A DNA stretch of 64,000 bases from Doryteuthis pealeii (GCA_023376005.1 CM042151.1:74398054-74462053); one strand, 5' to 3'; counted from the stretch's first letter, positions 49,342-61,490 are shown. Translations and numbers: made by a program. Notes: generated from the letters alone by a model not told the origin.

Positions 49342-50490
49342 AGGCACGAACGCTTGAAGAGATTCCATGTAGGTTTAAAAGAAAAAATCATAAAACGATA
49401 TTTCATATTTTTCTCAAATTCCAAAACGAAGTCATAATAATTTAGAAATGTTTTAAATTATTTTTGCATTTCAAATCAGGGATCCAGTAAAACTATCATC
49501 ATCGTTCTTCTTCTTAGTTTGTCAAATATTTTGGTGAACATGTTTTGAACTAAGTGCCCGTTTGACCAAAATGGTACCTCTGTTAGTAAACGAATTTTAA
49601 TTTCAGTAGGATATAATCATATTCTGAGTTGTGGTTTACTTCTCAACATCTAACGGATATATTCAAATATAAATGTTCTTTTCTTGCTGGAATTATTCTT
49701 TGTCATTTGTATAGGCTTGTCAAATGTTTTACTTGATGTACTCATTGTCACCTAATTTAATTTCAATCAAGCTCTAATAATTTTAATTGAATATCAAATT
49801 GCAAACATTACGTTGCGTGTCTTTGAACTTAAGCAGATAACCTGCATCTTAAATTATCTGGAGAAAAATATCATCCTGGTAATTTTTCTTCGATTTGTCA
49901 AACATTTTGGTGATCAGATTTTGAAGTGACTGCTTCCTTCATCCAAAACGATCTCCTGTTCGTACATGAACGTTAATGGCAATAGAATATCAGGATATTC
50001 TGAATTGTTACTTCTCCTCATCTTGCGAATTTATCGAGGTAAAGGGTATTAATACTATGTGAAATACAAAAGGCATCGTTCAGGATTTGATCTGGGGTAG
50101 CAGAGCCCACTTTTTATGAACATCCTACGACGATAACCTTTACGTCAGCAGCAACGTAAAAATATAGGAATTAGAACAAATCTCAATTGGGGCAATCATA
50201 TAGGTGCTAGGGCTTGACATGACAAGTAGATTGGTTGAGTCAGAACTATCTGCCTGTCCGCTTATCCCAAATAACGCTGAAGTTTATCGCTTTGTATACA
50301 TGTTGTGGACCATTCAACCACATTTCCTCCGGCATTATATGTCACCACCACGGCTAATAGGTTGTCCCATCAGTGTGGAGAACTTACGTCTCTACAGAGG
50401 TACAGTCGCTGTATTCTACAGACCCAAGCAACAGTGAAAATTATTCTAAATCTTGTACAATATACTTTCCAAAGCTGTTCGGACAATTCA
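49342..50490. other. AT-rich spacer between zinc-finger copy and segment C
   Basis: Holds a diverged direct repeat (49515-49670 and 49888-50030, shared tttgtcaaa, ttttggtga, gaatatcaggatattctga) and a relative of 19740-19810 at 50045-50120. 50195-50440 is the diverged copy of the 28.4-kb element. No gene is recognised. The open frames there are only 77 codons or less. Confidence 0.5.
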
Positions 50491-53465
50491 TTACTAAAAC
50501 ACATTATCTAATGCTAACATAAATATTTAATGAGAGAATGTGTCGATACATTTTGCATCCCAAATAAGACTGACCAACTTGGAACAGGAAATAATAGAAT
50601 ATAATCATTGAAACATTAAAGTAAAGGAAATGTTATGATAATGAAACTGGATATTAATATAAACCCCTGTTTTATATTAATGATTAAAAAATATAGTCAA
50701 CTATGAATATAAAAGTAATAAATAGATGCATAAAAAATGATAAATGAATAATCTATTCAGGTGTAAATCTGCAGTCTGAAGTGTAAATTAGTTTTTATAA
50801 AACATACAATGTACTACAACAGTAGATTTAATACGTTTGGAAATTTCAATATCTTGTTAATGTTGTATATCAATACTTTGTATACCCACATTGGGTATAC
50901 AAACGGTGAGAGAGTTCTCGATGATAGACAGAGACAGAGACTTACTTTAGAGAGAGGACATGGTTTTACTTGATTACTTCATTTCTCTGGTTACTTGTTG
51001 CTCTTCTTGCTGATTCTTGTAATTGCTATAGCCGACATCTTGTTGTCTAGTTGAATTCTAATTCTTCTGTTCTTCTAAGTCTTCTAATTGGCTTCTTGGG
51101 CCAATCATTGTTTTTATCTAAATGCACTAACAAGACTTTTTTCTTCCAAGTCGTGTCGAATCTAATCAAACTCTGACTAAAACTATATCATGTGTCTGTC
51201 ATTGCGCTTTTCAAGGGCTCAAAATGTTATTAACAGTCAGTGATATTTTTTCATTAACCCCTCAATTCTAAATCTGACAAACCGGAATATAATTCCTAGC
51301 TACAGGGCTGTTCATAATTTATGATTCTCATAAATTGTAACATACCATCTCACCTTTATTTTTAAATTCATCACTAGTTATCATAACTAGACATGAATTT
51401 CTATTTATCTGCTTCTACAATACGAAGCACTAATTTATCAAGCCTATCTCTGCGCGCCGTGGATTGGCATATATAAAATACATTTTAATGTTTTTTTACA
51501 AACACCACAGGGTCATCTGTAATCTCCTATACATAAAAACAAAATCCACAGGAACCCTCCAACACCAAAAGTAGGCACTTATCTATCTTCATTATTTAAT
51601 CATACACTAACCTTAACTGTCCGCGTTCGAATCCCAGACATCCTCCACGACCCAAATGGTCCTGAAGACCATTCCCAAAATCTTACCCCCTCCCCAAATT
51701 ATTCCTAATAAAATACTTTGAGTAAGCAATTGGCTATTACTCCACATATTCTGATTTTCGGAATTCCAAGGGAGCAGGAAAAGCGCCATTTTGAATATCC
51801 GGACTCCCGGACGCCATCTAAAATTATTCCGATCCATCGGAATCTCAAAAACACTGGAACGCAGAAACTATCTTCCCGAAACTACAGTTACCCTCATACG
51901 GGACGTTCCATCACGGTCCCTATTCGTGAGATAGTGAACTCTTATTTTAGGGCTACTTTCTTTACCATATACCCACAGATCCCTAACACAATTTGGGCAA
52001 CAAAATCTTCAGATAGCCTGGCGTGAGGTCAGTCCCTAATACAACAAAATACAGCAAGACTCAATACTACAAAAATTTATCATTCAAATTTCGAAACAAT
52101 TTCCATTACTTCTACGACCAACTCTTTGATTAACTTAAATTACCTTAAAATTTTTGGACAAAAAATTTCAAAAACCGAACTGTTACCGATTACTAGTAAA
52201 AATGAAAAGCACAAAATCAATTATTCATATCTAAAATTTCAAAGTTTCCTTTTTGAAAAAATATTCCTCAATTAAATTCAAAAGTTTTTTTAAAAATATT
52301 CCAAAAGTCAAAAACCACAGGAAACCCCACACAATTCATCATCAATATCTAAAAGTTTCTTTTAAAAAAAAACCTCTTCGATTAAATCTAAAAAAAAAAA
52401 TTTCTTAAAATATTGTGAAATTAAAAAATGACCGACAATCGCACATTGTACCAAGTTGATCAAAAATATTTTCCATTGAGTTTGGGGACACGCATTTATT
52501 CTTCCAACAACGGTCGCTACTACCTGTAGGCAATGAGAGGAAAACAGAGAGAGAGGGGAGGAATCTGTTTTTCTCTTCCTCCTCTTTCTCCACTTTCTCC
52601 ATCTCTATCTCTTTCTGCTGCTTTTTGTTGATCTTCAAATGTGAGGAAGAAAAATTTTAATTTGTTGACTAACGTCAGCGTCTTGATTAAGGCTATGTGA
52701 CGGCGTCCCAGTTTATACTACGTGAAGTGTATGTGTGTGTTTATTTTTACTTAATTTTAATTAATGGAAAATTACCATATTTAATTGAAGTAACAACAAT
52801 TTTAAATAGATCTTTTCTTCCTCACATTTGAAGATCAACAAAAAGTAGCCCAACACACTAAAAATTGAGACTCGCAAACATTTTGTTTTTCGGTAATAAT
52901 TTATTTTTTGCTTAATCCAACGAAATCCCTGATGTAGGTCTATCTTAACAGACTGAAACACTGCAACGTAGGCGTAATAAACATCATTCATTTATAAAAA
53001 TTGTGTTTTTCAATATTTACAATATAACATACTGTCGTATTTAATTCTATTTTTCTCCCCCCCATATATATCGGTGTGTGTGTGTGTTTTAAATCGATAA
53101 AAAATTGTCACTTTTTGTTGGCTACCCCGTGTTTCACTTAGTTATGATCAAATCATCACATTAGCAATTAAACCATCAAATGTTATAATAATTTAATATA
53201 TAAGCATATAAATAATTGGGCCAAATTACTATGTCGTCTTTAAACTGCAACATTTTTTTTATATAGAACTACCAAATTTTTAATGTGAATTTACTGCACA
53301 CAGTGAGATAGGTTTAAGGAAACATTTTTCTTTTATTACTCATGGAGAAAATGAATTCTCCTCATTGACAAGATAATATGAACATATAATTGGGAAACAC
53401 ACACACACATATATATATATATTCCTTATGTGTAACCTTCATTCAATAAGTGCATTCTCTCTCCA

Positions 53466-53472
<7 letters not shown>

Positions 53473-53510
<38 letters not shown>

Positions 53511-53726
53511 CAATAGTAATTATATTATGGATTTGGACTCATAACTTAAAGTTTCTTGGTTATGCAATCCTCAGATGAATCAAATGGTTGCGATCTTAAA
53601 AACCAGTAGTCAGATTTGACTACTGGTTTAAAAAAAAAAGGAAAAAGTCAACGCCTCTGACGACGAATAACACTGAAAAAGTGTTATTCAGAAACCAATG
53701 GTAGGACCGACTTTTAAATTGTATTA

Positions 53727-53772
<46 letters not shown>
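53473..53772. repeat. (TA)n tracts and half foldback element in copy C
   Basis: (TA)n at 53473-53507 and 53733-53772. 53508-53620 is the left arm of the foldback element of 37461. It is followed by gtcaacgcctctgacgacga and the aataacac / gtgttatt hairpin as in copy B. Confidence 0.85.
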
Positions 53773-53776
<4 letters not shown>

Positions 53777-54625
53777 CACTTATTGTATGAAGGCTACACA
53801 CAAAGAATATATTTGATGAAATTAAGATACATAAAAATTGATATCTCAACGAGAGTTCGACACTCTCTACAACATTGTTCGAACAATAATTGTGATGGCA
53901 CTGTAACAAATCTCTTGGGCATTGTCCTTTGCGTGGCTAACATCGCTAACTGGGTGTGGGCGTATTTGTGTCATGGGCACAAGCTTATTTTCCCTATCAG
54001 AAAAGAAGCGTCGATCCATAATCTTGCCAAACTGGATAGCACAGATAAAGAAGCGACAAATACTCTTGAGAAAAAATGCTTGCTGTTAAGGAGTATTTAA
54101 AATTTCCATCGTTTTAAATACTCATCAACTCCTACATCATCTAGATTTTTCTGGACGAATGTGATTTTTCTATTCAACTCCTTATATACAAATTTAAACA
54201 AAAGAAAATATTACAAACACAAAGTCAATATTTCAACACAAACAAAATTTATTAAATACACATTAGTTTAAACTATACATTTTCACGATTGTTTGATACG
54301 TCTGTAAATCTACAAAACTGTAGTTTTAATAATAAGAAACATCTTATTGCTAAAATATATTTTCTTAATGAAAAAATTGTAATTTGTGTTAAAAACGATA
54401 ATTCTCAATTTCTAGATAATTGTACAAAATATTTCGATAAGTGAGGTACAATTAGTTTCTATATATTTCATGTCTATAACAAATCCCGGTATATAAAACG
54501 GAAATAAAAGAATGATTATATAAGAAAACATAAAGAATATTGAAATATTACGGAAAAGTATGTAAATATATTTGAAAGATACGGGATATAAAAAGGGAAA
54601 TAATTGTGCGATTACATGACAAAAA

Positions 54626-54629
<4 letters not shown>

Positions 54630-54682
<53 letters not shown>
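54630..54682. repeat. (TA)n microsatellite 3' of the 419-codon gene
   Basis: About 53 bp of TA, 37 bp beyond the stop codon, at the same relative position as in copies A and B. Confidence 0.95.
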
Positions 54683-54685
<3 letters not shown>

Positions 54686-54719
54686 TCGTTACAGGACGTT
54701 CCCTTATAAAATTTTTAAA

Positions 54720-55979
54720 CTAAAAATAGCTGCCAAATATAGGGCACATTTCTGGGCATATCTGTTCTATGTGTATAGAGAATTCGGCATAGGTGACAAA
54801 TGTCTTGCCACATTCAAAGCAAATGAATGGAGCCAAATCAGAATCATCAGCAGCAGCAACATAATCAGGGATATCTGCAGCAGTAGAAGCAGTAGAAACA
54901 GCTGTAGAAAAAGAAGGAGGGGCAGCAGGTGGACCAACAGCAACAGTAGAGGCCCTAACAGCATGTGGAGCAGCTGCAGCAAAAGCAGGCGGAGCAACAG
55001 TAGAAGCAGCAGCAGCAAAAGCAGCTGTAGAAAAAGTAGGATGAGCAGCAGGCGGAGCAACAGCAACAGTAGAGGCCCGAACAGCAGGAGGAGCAGCTGC
55101 AGCAAAAGCAGGCGGAGCAACAGTAGAAGCAGCAGCAGCAAAAGCAGCTGTGGAAAAAGCAGGATGAGCAGCAGGCGGAGCAACAGCAACAGTAGAGGCC
55201 CGAACAGCAGGAGGAGCAGCTGCAGCAAAAGCAGGCGGAGCAACAGTAGAAGCAGCAGCAGCAAAAGCAGCTGTGGAAAAAGCAGGATGAGCAGCAGGCG
55301 GAGCAACAGCAACAGTAGAGGCCCGAACAGCAGGAGGAGCAGCTGCAGCAAAAGCAGGCGGAGCAACAGTAGAAGCAGCAGCAGCAGCAAAAGCAGCTGT
55401 GGAAAAAGCAGGATGAGCAGCAGGCGGAGCAACAGCAACAGTAGAGGCCCGAACAGCAGGAGGAGCAGCTGCAGCAAAAGCAGGCGGAGCAACAGTAGAA
55501 GCAGCAGCAAAAGCAGGTGGAGCAGGGGCAACAGCAACAGTAGATGCACCAACAGCAGTAGAAGCAGCAGCAGTAAAAGCAGGAGGAGCAGCAGACGGAG
55601 CAACAGCAACAGTAGAAGCATCAAAAGCAAAAGTAAACGTTGGAGCAGAAACAGGAGCAACATCAACAGGAAAAGCACCAAAAGCAGTAGCAGCAGCAGG
55701 ACCAGGAGGAGTAGGGGGAGAGGCAACAGCAACAGTAGAAGTACCAACATCAGTTGCAACAGTTGCAGCTGCAGCAGCAGCAGCAGCAGCAGAATGGGGA
55801 AGCAGAGGAACAACAGCAGCAGTTGAAGCAGGATTTGCATTTAGCAATGCTTCATTTTTTCGGTTTGATCTTCGTTCAGCTGGATTAATTTTTATCCCAG
55901 TAAGAATTGACAGAACAGTTGGAGCTTCGTGTATCCCTTTGCTTTCTAAAATATCTCTTACTTCATAAGTTATTGGCAT
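54720..55979 (-). CDS. Ala/Pro/Val-rich protein with C-terminal C2HC finger, intact (copy 5, 419 aa)
   Basis: An uninterrupted frame of 419 codons with the ATG at 55979, the in-frame TAA two codons upstream and the intron acceptor at 56013 conserved. Residues 1-48 form the family module, here with L7V and W15G compared with the 329-aa copy. Then come a nine-Ala run, STVAVAPP-type text and an array of about five 41-residue units of the type ASTVAVAPPAAHPAFSTAAF plus an Ala/Pro-rich half. The finger is C387-x2-C390-x12-H403-x4-C408, followed by PEMCPIFGSYF and the stop. The other strand is also open over much of this span, but that is a shadow of the GCN codon bias. No localisation signal is seen. 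Function is unknown; a nuclear, nucleic-acid-binding role is only a guess from the finger. Confidence 0.75.
   Translation of the reverse strand: MPITYEVRDILESKGIHEAPTVLSILTGIKINPAERRSNRKNEALLNANPASTAAVVPLLPHSAAAAAAAAATVATDVGTSTVAVASPPTPPGPAAATAFGAFPVDVAPVSAPTFTFAFDASTVAVAPSAAPPAFTAAASTAVGASTVAVAPAPPAFAAASTVAPPAFAAAAPPAVRASTVAVAPPAAHPAFSTAAFAAAAASTVAPPAFAAAAPPAVRASTVAVAPPAAHPAFSTAAFAAAASTVAPPAFAAAAPPAVRASTVAVAPPAAHPAFSTAAFAAAASTVAPPAFAAAAPPAVRASTVAVAPPAAHPTFSTAAFAAAASTVAPPAFAAAAPHAVRASTVAVGPPAAPPSFSTAVSTASTAADIPDYVAAADDSDLAPFICFECGKTFVTYAEFSIHIEQICPEMCPIFGSYF
54948..55565 (-). repeat. 41-codon tandem repeat array in the copy 5 gene
   Basis: agaggcc recurs at 54948, 55071, 55194, 55317 and 55443, a spacing of 123, 123, 123 and 126 bp. 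The units are nearly identical and every length is a multiple of three. The 329-aa paralogue has about two units at this place. Confidence 0.95.
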
Positions 55980-56012
55980 CTTGTCTTATTTTAATATCCT
56001 TGTTTCGAAAAA

Positions 56013-56507
56013 CCTGCAAAGACAGAAAAAATGAATTTTATAATTAATTCAAACGAAATATTACATTATCGGATATAGTGTTAAAAAAGGTATTAGGAAT
56101 GTCAGAATCATCCTTTTTTGTTTTCATAAATCGATCAAGAACTTCTTCAATTCTAACTATTCGACGAATCATCAAAGGAACGCGGGTAATACGTCTCAAG
56201 ACTACTTACTTGTTTATAGATTTCTATAAAAGAAACTGTTACCATTATGATGATGCTTTACAAGGACTTGAAGGTCATGGTCTGTTAATGGTGACACTAA
56301 TTATTTCAACATTGTCCCTCGGGTTTTGTTAGGAGATACATTTACACAATTTCTATTGATAATCTGCCTAGATTATGTACTAATACTGAATAAAAATACA
56401 AGTATATGATCTTCCCAAAGAAACCGTTACAATGATACTAAAATTAATTTAATGAAATCTAATGAAAGAAAATGGTATTTTACTGAAAAAAAAAAAAGAT
56501 TATATCT
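56013..56507. other. Upstream intron of the copy 5 gene
   Basis: The minus-strand acceptor (tttctgtctttgcag type) is at 56014-56015. The rest matches 39747-40230. The first exon and donor were not identified. Confidence 0.5.
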
Positions 56508-56790
56508 CACGGAAACTATACTAATGCAGACTATACGAATGATATAACACTATGTGCAAATACACCAGCCCAAACCGAATCTCTGCTGCCTAGACTGGAG
56601 CAGATAGCAAGCAGCATTTGTCTCTACGTGAATTCAGATAAAACAGAGTCCATGTTTTTCATCAAGATAGCATCATCTTATTAAATGGCAGGCAACTGTA
56701 ATTAGTAGTCCAGTTCATGAACATCGGCAGAAATATCTCATCTAATGAAAGGGATTCCACATAGACATAGGCAAGTAAATGACTGCTCAT
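56508..56790 (+). mobile_element. Non-LTR RT palm fragment in copy C
   Basis: Paralogue of 40231-40525 with the same altered YTND box. An extra deletion in the catgtttttcatcaag stretch shifts the frame. Confidence 0.8.
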
Positions 56791-57347
56791 GACAACCGGG
56801 GCATTTCAACTATCATCTTAAGGAGGAGATCTTAAGAGGTTAAGAAAAAGACAACCAGAGAACCAGTTGATAAAAGAGTCAAAACAAGACCGATAGACAG
56901 AAATCCACACAGACCAAGTCATGAACAAGTAAGAAACTCAGAATCGTAAGAGAAATACAGAAAAAACTGCTATTCAGTCAGACAAAATATATGCTAGGTA
57001 GAAGTAAGTACATACGAATATTAAGATTAAGTATGAAGAATACAACCACGGGTATCCCTCATACGGTAGGTACGTCGTATGTCCAGATGGACATACAAGA
57101 CAAGTATGCATATGCTAAGGGTAAAACAATACAAATTTTGCCCAATTATAGATATGCATAGAAGCTTGTCTACATAAATAGATATAAAAATATAAATAAG
57201 TGAATGAATAAAAATATAAGCACGTATATATAAATATCAAATTATAGAACTTTTGATGGTTTAATTGGTCACTTGCGGATCTGATCAGATATAGATATTA
57301 TAGATTAAAAACACACACATGCACACATACAGCCTACACACACAAAT

Positions 57348-57349
<2 letters not shown>

Positions 57350-57436
<87 letters not shown>

Positions 57437-58273
57437 CATTTTTTTCTATCTCATAAATTTATATATGATATTCATATTTTTATTTTTAAATCGAAGATTT
57501 TATAAAAAGTCATTTGCTCAAAAGGGATCGTAATAACGTGTAAATTTAAGTAGGGAGATAATAGTTTGTGTTATTAATAGTGCTTTAAAGTGTTGTATTT
57601 GCTTGGGCATTTTTTTAAGCTAAGTATTTCTAGTACCTACTCCCAGTTAACATGTGGGATTTATTATTTATTAAGTTCTTTGAACATCCTGTAAGACATC
57701 TTATGTAACAATTACCAAGAATAATCTATATCAATTACTGTTAATCTGAAGGTTTTATTAACTGTTTATTTTACGCTTTGCTACAAATTTAAATATATTT
57801 AAACGGGAAAGCTTATAGAATAATTTCATTTAGTTTATAATAACGTAACAAAACTTACAATGTAATTAAAATCATTAATAAAAACGTACATGAATACGTA
57901 TTGTATATTTCTTCTTTCATAAAACATTGTGGAAATATTCAGCATGACAACATAAATAAATTTAGTACAATTCCTGTATGCATATAAAACAAAGTTGAAA
58001 TACAGTAAAATATTTAGCACGATAAAATAAAAAGATCCTAGAATGTTTTGTTAAATCAAATGTCTTACAGGATGTTAAAAGTACTTAATATATATTAGAT
58101 CCCACATATTAACTGACTATTAATATCACAATACATTATCTACCTACTTCGAGTTACACGTTATTACGATCCGTATGTGAGTATTATTCTGTTAATAGAA
58201 ACTCCGATTTAAAAATAGAAATATGAATATCATATTTCACAATATAATAAAGAAAAAGGAAAATAAAAAAATA

Positions 58274-58330
<57 letters not shown>
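57350..58330. mobile_element. GA-ended inverted-repeat element
   Basis: (TA)n-(GA)n at 57350-57432 is followed by an arm (ttatatatgatattcatatt, aaatcgaagattttat, gatcgtaataacgtgtaaat, catgtgggatttattattta). 58010-58275 is the same sequence inverted (ctagaatgttttgttaaatc, cccacatattaactgact, cgagttacacgttattacga), ending in about 53 bp of (CT)n at 58276-58328. The centre (57700-58000) is AT-rich. Single arms occur at 3.2, 6.3, 14.7, 15.0, 19.0, 41.2 and 58.85 kb. Confidence 0.65.
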
Positions 58331-58331
<1 letters not shown>

Positions 58332-60370
58332 ATCACATAGGAAAGAATCTGTCAGGAACCACGGGTTGACTCCATGTTCACGCTATCTTAAATTAAATTT
58401 CTATTGTGTAAATATGAATGGAAATTCATGAAGATTTTGGATACGGAAGTGTCAGGAATATTAGAAAAATATACTTCATTAAACAGTCGGATTTTATATC
58501 CATTTTTCTTCTCATGTTTGAAATAAAATGAAAAAAAACCCAACTCTCTCAACATGAAAGTGCATATAAAAACGTATTGTACATTTCTTCTTTCATAAAA
58601 CATTGTTGAAATATTTAGGATGACAACATAAGTAAATTTAGTACGATTCATGTATGCATATAAAAAAGAGTTGACAAAATAACAAACCAAAAACAACCGA
58701 ACCAAATTCATCACTGAAATGAAATTTCATTTGAATAATCGGAAAATTATGGGCAAAGTTGATGTTTCTTTGTGTGTAATTTGTTAGTTTTCCCCTCCCA
58801 GATAATTGCATGGATGTTTTTAAAATACGGTAAAATATTTAGCACAATAAAATAAAAAGATCCTAGAATGTTTTATTAAATCAAATGTCTTACAGGATGT
58901 TAAAAGTACTTAATATATATTAGATCCCACATATTAACTGACTATTAAAATCACAATATATTATCTACCCACTTCGGGTTACACGTTATTACAATCCTTA
59001 TTTGAGCAATATACTTTTTATAGAAACTCCGATTTAAAAATGTTCACGCTACCTTAACTTAAATTTATATTATGTAAATAGGAATGGAAATTTATGAAAA
59101 TTTTGGATACAGCCAGGAATTATACTTCATTGAACAGTCGGATTTTATATCCATTTTTCTTAGACAAATACATTTTCGAAAAATAAAGAATAGGAAATAT
59201 AAATACCTTTGAAATAAAATGAAAAAAAAAAACAACTCTCTCAACAAGAAAGTTGTAAGAAATACAAAAACTGTCAAATTAAATATTTCAAACAAAGTAC
59301 TTACTTATTTGTCGATGATTATTTCCTGATCAATATTATACTTGTAGCTGTTGCTTCTTCAAAAAGAGAATTCTTCAAACGTCAGTTCAGTTACTTGAGA
59401 AATTATATTATGAAAATTTGCGAGGATTTACTAAATATATAGTAGGACTTTTACTGTATTCATACAAATAACGTGTATGAATACAGTAAAAGTCCTACTA
59501 TATATTTAGTAAATCCTCGCAAATTTTCATAATATAATTTCTCAAGTAACTGAACGGACGTTTGAAGAATTCTCTTTTTACTGTATTCATACAAATAACG
59601 TGTATGAATACAGTAAAAGTCCTACTATATATTTAATAAATCCTACTTAAATAAACAGATCAAATAGGTGACTCTGCCGGGTATCATATTACTGAATTAA
59701 TTAAGTATTTCTGGTTTTGTTATTTTTTCAACACTCGAGTTGAACTTTTGTTGCGTTAGGCTAGAAATGAAAACTGTGGTCATACACGTTTACTTAAATA
59801 AACAGATCAAATTACAAACGACTGAGAATCAGCTGACCAATGTTTCATCATTTAGATACGCTCCCTCTTACCTTGCTGACGGAATCTATTTTTATAATTA
59901 ACTCAATTAAAATTTCAAGAGGCTACACTCAGTTTTTAACTTGTAAATACCCCTCCCCACTAACTTTTAACTCGATACACATACATTCTATAAACAGATT
60001 TTTTTAAAGGCATTAGATGTCACCGCCCACCGCTAAAATGTTTTTTAAGGGATATCTTTACTAAAGCTATTGTCCGGTGGACATGTGTGATGTAGATTCA
60101 ATTTTATTTTATAATTTGTGTTTTCTATTTTCTACTCTCTCATATTACTTGTAATGTCGAAGAATGTTATGCAGGAATTGGTGAATTGTCAGTCTGAAGT
60201 TACTTTTCTTCCCCGTATGAGTATTTATATTGACATTTATTAAAATTAAACCTGTTGACATGACAGAGTTAACCAACAAAGTACACACCATCTCGAATTT
60301 ATATTGTCTAGATATGATTAAAATAGAATTATATATGACATCAAGTATTCTTTTCTAATACTAATAACCT
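57795..60370. repeat. AT-rich block paralogous to 5988-8510
   Basis: Contains a second partial copy of its own 57.9-58.2 kb part at 58570-58990, the palindrome at 59361-59579, and blocks matching 7140-7455 and 8160-8510. Open frames of 60-108 codons on the minus strand are AT-rich and repeat-derived. No gene. Confidence 0.75.
59361..59643. repeat. 106-bp palindrome with 7-nt loop plus a repeat of its centre
   Basis: 59361-59466 and 59474-59579 are reverse complements with one mismatch, around aataacg. 59579-59643 repeats the centre again (actgtattcatacaaataac, gtgtatgaatacagtaaaag). The paralogue at 6965-7070 has one arm only. Confidence 0.95.
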
Positions 60371-60389
60371 TTAACCTAGTACCAAACCC

Positions 60390-61490
60390 TTATACTTGCC
60401 CATCCAGCCTGGTTTCTAGTGAGCTTCGGCCGCTGGGTCGGTTAAGTGCAAGTAATAGCGTCGATCCCAGGGGCTATCCCCCAAGCAATACCTGCCCGCT
60501 TGATTTAAAGGGACAGGGCTGGGTTTATTGCTCAGCGCCTGAGGCGCCCCTTGAGGGGGGATGCTGACGGGATATACACATTTTATGTGCCTACCACTTA
60601 TGAGTTTCGGCTTGGGGTTGGGCCCACATAACAATGTCCTTGTGTCACGCACACATAAGCGGGATGAGAGGCAAATATCTTGCCTGTCCAGTCGGGGGTA
60701 CAGTGAGCTTCGGCCATTGGACCGGTAAAGTTAATTAGTAGCGTCGATCCCAGGGGGCTATCCCCCCCAGGCAATACCTTCCTCCTTGATTTAAAGGGAT
60801 AGGGCTGGATTTATTGCCGAACGCCTGAGACGTCCGCCTTGAGGGGGGATGCTTACTGGATCGAAGCAGTTTTTGTGCGCCCACGCTAAAACGAGACCTT
60901 ATGTCCAGCGATCATAAGTGGGACGAGAGGCAAATAACCTTTATACTCGCCCGCCAAGTTCTGGGATGAGAGGCAAATAACCTTTATACTCGCCCGCCCA
61001 GTTCTGGGTTTAGTTGTGCTAGGGCTATTCCCCTAGGCAATACCTGCCCACTTTATTTAAAGGGGCAGGGCTGGGCTTATTGCCCAGCGCCTGAGGCATC
61101 AGCCCCTTGAGGGGGAATGCCGACGGAATCGACGCAATTTTTATGCCCCCAACCCATACAAGTAGGGTATGAGGTAAATACCTACTTACCTAGACTACTC
61201 GGCCTAGTCGGGGATCCAGTGAGCTTCGACCGGTGAAGTACAATTAATAGCGCTGATGCCAGGGGTCTATACACCCAGGCAATACCTGCCCCCGTGATTT
61301 AAAGGGGCAGGGCTGGGTTTATTTCCAGCACCTGGGGGCGCCCCTTGAGGGGCAATGCCGATGGGATCGACGCATTTTTGTGCCTACCGCCCATGAGTTT
61401 TGGCTTGTGGGTTGGCCCACATCAAAATGTCCTTGTGTCACGACCTCATGAGTGGGATGAGAGGCAAATATACCTAGATTAGAGAATACA
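60390..61490 (+). repeat. GC-rich satellite array, four tandem monomers of about 260-285 bp
   Basis: gcgtcgatcccagg starts at 60458 and 60741, and the equivalent gcgctgatgccagg at 61250. Each monomer has aggcaatacctgcc, cttgatttaaaggggcaggg, the gagggggaatgccgacggga type box, gggatgagaggcaaata and gtgagcttcggcc. Related single monomers are at 9.8, 15.2 (inverted), 23.3, 46.3 and 61.9 kb. The GC content contrasts sharply with the flanks. Confidence 0.9.

Larger units (their letters stand above)
50491..57897. repeat. Segmental duplication, copy C (most complete)
   Basis: Starts at ctaaaacacattatctaatg. It aligns with B from its first base and with A from about 50640, and continues at 57.8 kb into the block paralogous to 5988. 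It carries the intact 419-codon gene, the LINE fragment at 56.5 kb and long (TA)n and (GA)n tracts. No other gene is supported at 50.5-54.6 kb. Confidence 0.9.

Noticed and set aside
54606..55826. 406-codon Ser/Arg-rich open frame on the plus strand
   Set aside because: It begins in the (TA)n tract and runs antisense through the Ala-rich gene. AGC/AGN codons are the reverse of GCN/TCT repeats, so it is a shadow. The 357-codon poly-Leu minus frame is likewise a shifted reading of the same repeat.
60416..60652. Pro-rich minus-strand open frame in the satellite
   Set aside because: It is open in three monomers, but these are similar at the DNA level and no start, domain or constraint could be shown. 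It is mentioned only as a check in the satellite finding.
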